Assembly (NCBI RefSeq): GCF_000003605.2
Contig: NW_003114960.1
Span: 86,879 to 98,250 of the forward strand
Source of the DNA: Saccoglossus kowalevskii
Lineage: Eukaryota > Hemichordata > Enteropneusta > Harrimaniidae
Length of the DNA: 11,372 bases
Direction: 5' to 3'
In this document: one piece after another, positions 7,089 to 11,372 of the stretch
How positions within the stretch are numbered: the stretch's first letter is position 1
Layout: each line of letters begins with the position of its first letter
The notes under the pieces: model-generated
Database searches by the model: none
What the model saw: the letters and a program-made list of their open reading frames with translations, nothing else
Told to the model about the DNA's origin: nothing
Made by a program: the position numbers and the translations under genes

Positions 7089-8321
7089 GTTAGTTGAATA
7101 ATCCATGTATTTATGTCTGATCTGATCTGTTATACAGCAGCGTTTTGTTCCAACTTCGTGAACATTGTTTTTACAAATTTTTGTGCAGTTTGATGGATGA
7201 TATTCAAATTTCTTAAATCTACCTCACGCCGTTGACAGATACCGAGATCATGTAAGTGTAACATAACTGACAAGAAAGGTTTGTAGCATTCTTATATACA
7301 CACAAATAACAACCATCGCAAAACGTGAAACACTTCTTTAGCGTTAATTATTGCTATTCAATAATTGTTGGTGATCTAGCTGGAGATAAAGCATGGAACA
7401 TATCATGTACTCCCCAACCATGCTGCCAGGCAATGCTCCCTCTTGTTTACGATTGACAACAAAACACACTACTTTGTGTTAACTACTGTGGTAAAAATGC
7501 TTAATGATTCAGTCATGTGTTCGGAATTATAATAAATCAGTCAATGAATGGGATATTATCAGACAGTTCCTTGCGATTTGTAGCAAATACCACGATTGTC
7601 ATTTTAGCAATATTTTCCAAAAATCATTTGATTGGTTTCTATGAATGATTCATCTATTTTATAAATTTCGTTTGCATGGTCGATGATGTAAATAATGTCG
7701 TGGACGAAAAACATAAATGAATCAAAATCTCGGCAATGTGCTGCTAGAACTTAATTTGAATTCAAATCTGACCACAGAGTCATGATGCATCGTTATATGT
7801 GAGGCAAAGAATAGAATTCGTAATGAACTCATAATTACCATTGAATCATCAAATGTATCAAAACAGTCAAATGACGGTGATGCGTTGATGCGTGATGCGT
7901 TGAATATATTGACAGTGACACAATATATAGTTCACTCGAGATGCATTGACCATATTGTTGTTATTACGCACGATACAGTGCCAGCGTGGTATGTAAATTC
8001 TCTTGATGTTTTATAGGATCAGGTTCCCTTGTGATGCGTATATCGTTTTCTTTTCATTACAGCCGCATGGTACACCACATCAATTCCCTACCCCACAAAC
8101 GTAAGGGTGACGCAATGGGGTCTTATCTTATTATATATTTGGCAGGAAAAACAACATAATGCAGACACCTGTAGCAAGCAATATTAGTCTATGACAGATG
8201 CATTTGCATGTAATTCGAATGCAATTTTTCCTGCTTCATAAATGTCATATTCATTGATGAGTTAGCTGTACCAAAATAAATGTTCCAATAATTGTTCTCT
8301 GTTTGTTTTCGTTTTTTAAAG
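7089..8321 (+). other. Intron between Ig exons 1 and 2 (phase 1)
   Basis: The intron runs from GTTAGT at 7089 to TTTTAAAG at 8314-8321. I found no further Ig exon in it. The plus strand has a small cluster of TGATGCGT words (7878-7902, again near 8032). Its last part holds one copy of a repeat whose other copy lies in the next intron (8730-8876). Confidence 0.75.
8071..8222. repeat. Intron repeat, copy A (upstream of Ig exon 2)
   Basis: It shares an ordered series of words with 8730-8876, about 650 bp downstream. These are TACACCACATC, ACAAACGT[AC]AGGGTGACGC followed by AATGG, GGCAG plus AAAAACAACATA, CAGAC, and GATGCATTTGCATG. Copy A has about ten extra bases after the first word. Both lie in the same direction and flank Ig exon 2. 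Either they are two copies of a dispersed element, or traces of a local duplication of intron sequence. Confidence 0.7.
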
Positions 8322-8612
8322 CTCAAACGGAACCATCTCAGCCTTCTGTAAGTTTCACAGAAGGCAGTCAAACATCCAATGAAGATAGTAAAATTGTAAT
8401 GAAATGTACATCAACTGGTGTTCCCACACCTACGTTTAGTTGGCTGAGAGATGGCCAACCACTACCAGCACTGTCTAGATATCAACTTAATAATGTTAAA
8501 AGTAAACTAACTATCAATCCAAGTCACAGAAATGATAATGGTATCAAGTTCACATGTCATGTGACAAATGTTAGAGCAAGTAAATCAAAAGACATCACGC
8601 TGAATATTAGAT
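8322..8612 (+). CDS. Ig exon 2: I/C2-type immunoglobulin domain
   Basis: The acceptor AAAG ends at 8321 and the strong donor GTAAGT starts at 8613. The exon is 291 bp, again phase 1-1. Joining to exon 1 makes a GCT Ala codon. From the first full codon at 8324 the domain has Cys at residue 28 (8405), Gly-x-Pro-x-Pro, the core Trp at 40 (8441) in Ser-Trp-Leu-Arg-Asp-Gly, Lys-Leu-Thr-Ile, Asp-Asn-Gly, and the F-strand Cys at 78 (8555). The 50-residue Cys-Cys spacing and the Trp-Leu-Arg-Asp-Gly motif indicate an I-set/C2 domain. It ends with Leu-Asn-Ile-Arg and one base of a split codon. Putative N-glycosylation sites are not evident. The role is extracellular spacer or binding domain in the same protein as exons 1 and 3. 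Confidence 0.87.
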
Positions 8613-10267
8613 GTAAGTAACACTTCCATTCATACCATTAATATTTTAATGTCCATATATAGTCTACGCACCAGCTAGATCACTTTGGAAGATATGACCA
8701 TACGAGAAATTGAATATTACATTCACATTTACACCACATCCTTACAAACGTCAGGGTGACGCAATGGTGTTCTTTTTATATGTCCGGCAGCAAAAACAAC
8801 ATAGTTCAGACATAATTATTAACACCTAACAGTAATCAATAGTAATATGGATGCATTTGCATGAATTGTGGATGCACTCAAAACCTCAATCAAATGATAT
8901 GATGTTCTACAGTCATTCCCACATCTAACATAACAATAGCGAGTACATATTCTGACGTACACACACTTTATGATCTACCACTTTCATAGATCTGTCATTA
9001 AAACTCCATCACTACTTTTTTACATTGATCCGCTTGCACTCCTGGTCAGTTTAAATACTTTCATACTGATGATAAAGGGGTCAATAACCTCTATCATCGA
9101 ACATAACATATGGTATTGCTTGAAGTAGTATTGACGGTTTTCTCATCTTAGCAATATTAATATTCCTTCTCGCAATACGACACAATGTTACCGGTATTGT
9201 TCAAATTATTGGATGATCCATTTTAATACACAAATGCAAAGATTTATGTTTACTAAATTACACTGGATTTAAGAACTTAGTGACTGAATCTACCTCTCCA
9301 TACAAACGTCCTATTCAAAAAATCGACCACACATTATCTGTCAGATTTTTATTATGTATTGTCTTTCAAAATTTTAGCCGATCACACAATTGTGCAAGTT
9401 TTGGTTTTGACACTAAGCATATCTAGAAATATTGTTTAGGTCTGACATGGTCATCATAGTGATTGTTAGTTTACGTCAACTTTACTTCTTCTTTAAAATT
9501 ACCACCGCTTTATGGGTATTTAGGTTCAGTATTTTTTTTATTTTCAGTTCGATACCAGACATATATTCTTTGAGAAATTCCCTTCAAACTTAGCGCATAT
9601 GCAGCACATCATAGCATTACATTTCGCATACACACATTTTGACATCAGGTCAGTGGTTGTCAACTGCTGACAATTTTAGTTTTAAAAAACAGTGATATCA
9701 GCTGTTTTACATTTTCGAAACCAGTTCTTGAACATATGTTGTTCAATTTTCCCCTAACCTGGTGGAAGGAGCAGCCATTACTGTGAGTTGGTGCTCGTCA
9801 CTTTGATTTGCTAGAGGTGAAAATCACTGTGACATAATATGCTAATTTAACAAAGAAATGACTCGTAACACGAGTTGGTAAAATTCGAACAGTTTATTCA
9901 TGCTGGCGTGACCACAATTAGCGATTTAATCGACAATAGTACATATACATGTTTGTCTGGTACAGAATTATACAATGAGCGTAATGATGTATAGAGAATA
10001 CAACAAATTTATTATTTTTTGATCAGTTTTGCTGCTTATTTTGTTTGCTTAAATGTAATATCTTCCCAAAAATGTATTAAGTGGTTGTTTATTGTAGACA
10101 ATGGTAGGCAACAAAAACAACCAGTCGTTTAAACGCTACTTGAAGTGTTTCTTGGTTTGATTTTAATGTATTCCGAATCACAGCAAATCAACAGTTTTTC
10201 ATAGATAAATCAACGTTCATATTGATCTAAAACCTTATAATGTAGTAGACTAATAACCCAATTCTAG
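8613..10267 (+). other. Intron between Ig exons 2 and 3 (phase 1)
   Basis: The intron runs from GTAAGT at 8613 to TTCTAG ending at 10267. It carries the second copy of the intron repeat near its 5' end. I looked for a fourth Ig exon or an exon remnant about 220 bp beyond that copy (near 8970) and found none. The remainder is unremarkable AT-rich sequence. Confidence 0.75.
8730..8876. repeat. Intron repeat, copy B (downstream of Ig exon 2)
   Basis: This is the partner of 8071-8222, in the same orientation, diverged and with small indels. Both copies carry the octamer ATTTGCAT (8202-8209 and 8855-8862), the reverse complement of the POU/Oct-factor octamer ATGCAAAT. Whether the octamer has any function is unknown. 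Confidence 0.7.
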
Positions 10268-10561
10268 ATGCCCCAGGCATTGCAGTCTGCACTGAATTGA
10301 CTACTACATCACCATTTTACCAACTCAATGACGAAATGAAAATAAGATGTCAATCAACTGATGGCAATCCATTAGCAACATTACACTGGTATCGTGGTAA
10401 CAATCAGATTCAAGGTTTATCATCATCGACAAATGGTAACACAGTTACATTGGATTACACATGGAATCTGAATAGGAATGATAATGAAGCAATATACATG
10501 TGTGAAGCTATTAATGTTGTACAAACATTAACATGTCAACTTGGACCATTCAATGTCTACT
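10268..10561 (+). CDS. Ig exon 3: C2-type immunoglobulin domain
   Basis: The acceptor TTCTAG ends at 10267 and the donor GTAAGT starts at 10562. The exon is 294 bp with phase 1-1 ends. The exon 2 junction makes TAT, giving an Arg-Tyr-Ala-Pro linker, the type that joins consecutive C2 domains in nephrin/Kirrel-, CEACAM- and hemicentin-like proteins. From the first full codon at 10270 there is Cys at residue 27 (10348), Gly-Asn-Pro, the core Trp at 40 in His-Trp-Tyr-Arg-Gly, a Tyr-Thr-Trp-Asn-Leu E strand, Asn-Asp-Asn, and Tyr-Met-Cys with Cys at 78 (10501). Extra Cys residues at 7 and 89 could pair across the A and G strands. The last 100 bases and the donor seed the tandem array that follows. 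Confidence 0.87.
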
Positions 10562-11372
10562 GTAAGTATATCTTATATATGGAATGTAAACACAAATGAT
10601 AATCAAGTAATATATACATGTAAAGCTACTAATGTTGTACAAACTACACCATTAACATGTCAACTTGAATCATTCAATGTCTACCGTAAGTATATCTTAT
10701 ATATGGAATATAAACCTAAATGATAATCAAGTAATGTATACATGTAAAGCTACTAATGTTGTACAAACTACACCATTAACATGTCAACTTGAACCATTCA
10801 ATGTCTACTGTAAGAATATCTTATATATGGAATCTAAATAGAAATGATAATCAAGTAATGCGTAAAACTAAAGCTACTAATGTTGTACAAACTACACCAT
10901 TAACATTTCAACTTGAAGCATTCAATGTCTATCGTAAGTATATCTTATATATGGAATCTAAATAGAAATGATAATCTAGTAATGTACACATGTAAAGCTA
11001 CTAATGTTGTACAAACTACACCATTAACATTTCAACTTGAAGCATTCAATGTCTACTGTAAGTATATCTTACATATTGCATCTAAATAGAAATGATAATC
11101 AAGTAATGCGTAAAACTAAAGCTACTAATGTTGTACAAACTACACCATTAACATTTCAACTTGAAGCATTCAATGTCTATCGTAAGTATATCTTATATAT
11201 GGAATCTAAATAGAAATGATAATCAAGTAATGTATACATGTAAAGCTACTAATGTTGTACAAAGTATACCATCAACATGTCTACTTGGACCATTCAATGT
11301 CTACTGTACGTATATCTTATATATGGAATCTAAATAGAAATGATAATCAAGTAATGTATAGAACTAAAGCTA
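10462..11372 (+). repeat. Tandem array of the 3' part of Ig exon 3 with its splice donor
   Basis: Units begin at TGGAATCT-type positions 10462, 10580, 10704, 10828, 10952, 11076, 11200 and 11324 (last one cut by the window edge). The first unit is the real exon end: 100 bp of exon plus 18 bp of intron. Later units are 124 bp because of a 6-bp TACACC insertion. Each full unit ends with a donor-like site: GTAAGT at 10562, 10686, 10934, 11058 and 11182, GTAAGA at 10810, and GTACGT at 11306. None has a clear acceptor. In one frame each copy encodes about 40 residues of the E-F-G region of the Ig fold, but 124 is not a multiple of three, so frames do not run on. Copies at 10828 and 11076 have lost the F-strand Cys. 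Confidence 0.92.

Noticed and set aside
8060-8110. CATTACAG before CCGCATGG as an extra exon acceptor
   Set aside because: Frames after it close quickly (TAA within about 15 codons in the best one), there is no Ig motif, and the segment is explained by the intron repeat.
10580-11372. Reading the tandem units as a set of complete alternative Ig exons (Dscam-like)
   Set aside because: Each unit has only the last third of the domain and no 3' splice site with a polypyrimidine tract, and the 124-bp period breaks frame.
10462-11372. CRISPR array
   Set aside because: The units are contiguous 118-124 bp copies with no short repeats separated by unique spacers, and the context is eukaryotic intron and exon.

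Overview
This is a non-coding-rich, AT-rich piece of animal nuclear DNA. GT-AG introns, Ig-superfamily exons with phase-1 borders, a THAP-like zinc-finger remnant and decayed retroelement pieces all point to a metazoan. An invertebrate such as a lancelet, hemichordate or cnidarian is plausible, but the sequence alone does not fix the species. There are no bacterial operons, RNA genes or CRISPR arrays. All functional calls come from reading translations and motifs by eye; nothing was searched.

Layout. 1-477: no gene, one TATA-like site. 478-1108: a broken Copia-like retrotransposon remnant (Gag UBN2-like stretch, damaged zinc knuckle, D-C-G-A protease site and the sequence after it). 1216-2457: a frameshifted coding remnant with an unassigned N-terminal part, an acidic linker, SGNH-esterase-like motifs and a C-terminal helix plus membrane segment. 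2458-2700: a very T-rich tract. 2700-3800: nothing convincing. 3806-3913 (minus): the start of a THAP-like zinc finger with a frameshift, preceded by two E-box-type palindromes at 4004-4054. 4441-4567: a degenerate 32-bp minisatellite. 4652-4763: a probable small MITE with TA flanks. 4766-6176: no supported gene.

6177-11372 holds part of one plus-strand immunoglobulin-superfamily gene. A possible signal-peptide exon (6177-6222, weak) is followed by three Ig-domain exons: a V-set-like domain (6759-7088), an I/C2-type domain (8322-8612) and a second C2-type domain (10268-10561). All three have AG/GT borders and symmetric phase 1-1 ends, so they join without breaking frame. The exon 2/exon 3 junction recreates a Tyr in an R-Y-A-P linker typical of nephrin/Kirrel-like proteins. 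The product is probably a secreted or membrane adhesion or recognition protein. Any transmembrane and cytoplasmic parts lie beyond the right edge.

The most unusual structure is at the right end. The last 100 bases of the third Ig exon, its splice donor and 18 bases of intron are repeated head to tail, with units of 118 then 124 bp, at least seven times up to the window edge. Each copy keeps a donor-like site, none has a clear acceptor, and the 124-bp period shifts the reading frame by one per unit. The array shows a 248-bp dimeric pattern, which suggests ongoing unequal exchange or gene conversion. A second repeat pair (8071-8222 and 8730-8876) flanks Ig exon 2 inside the introns.
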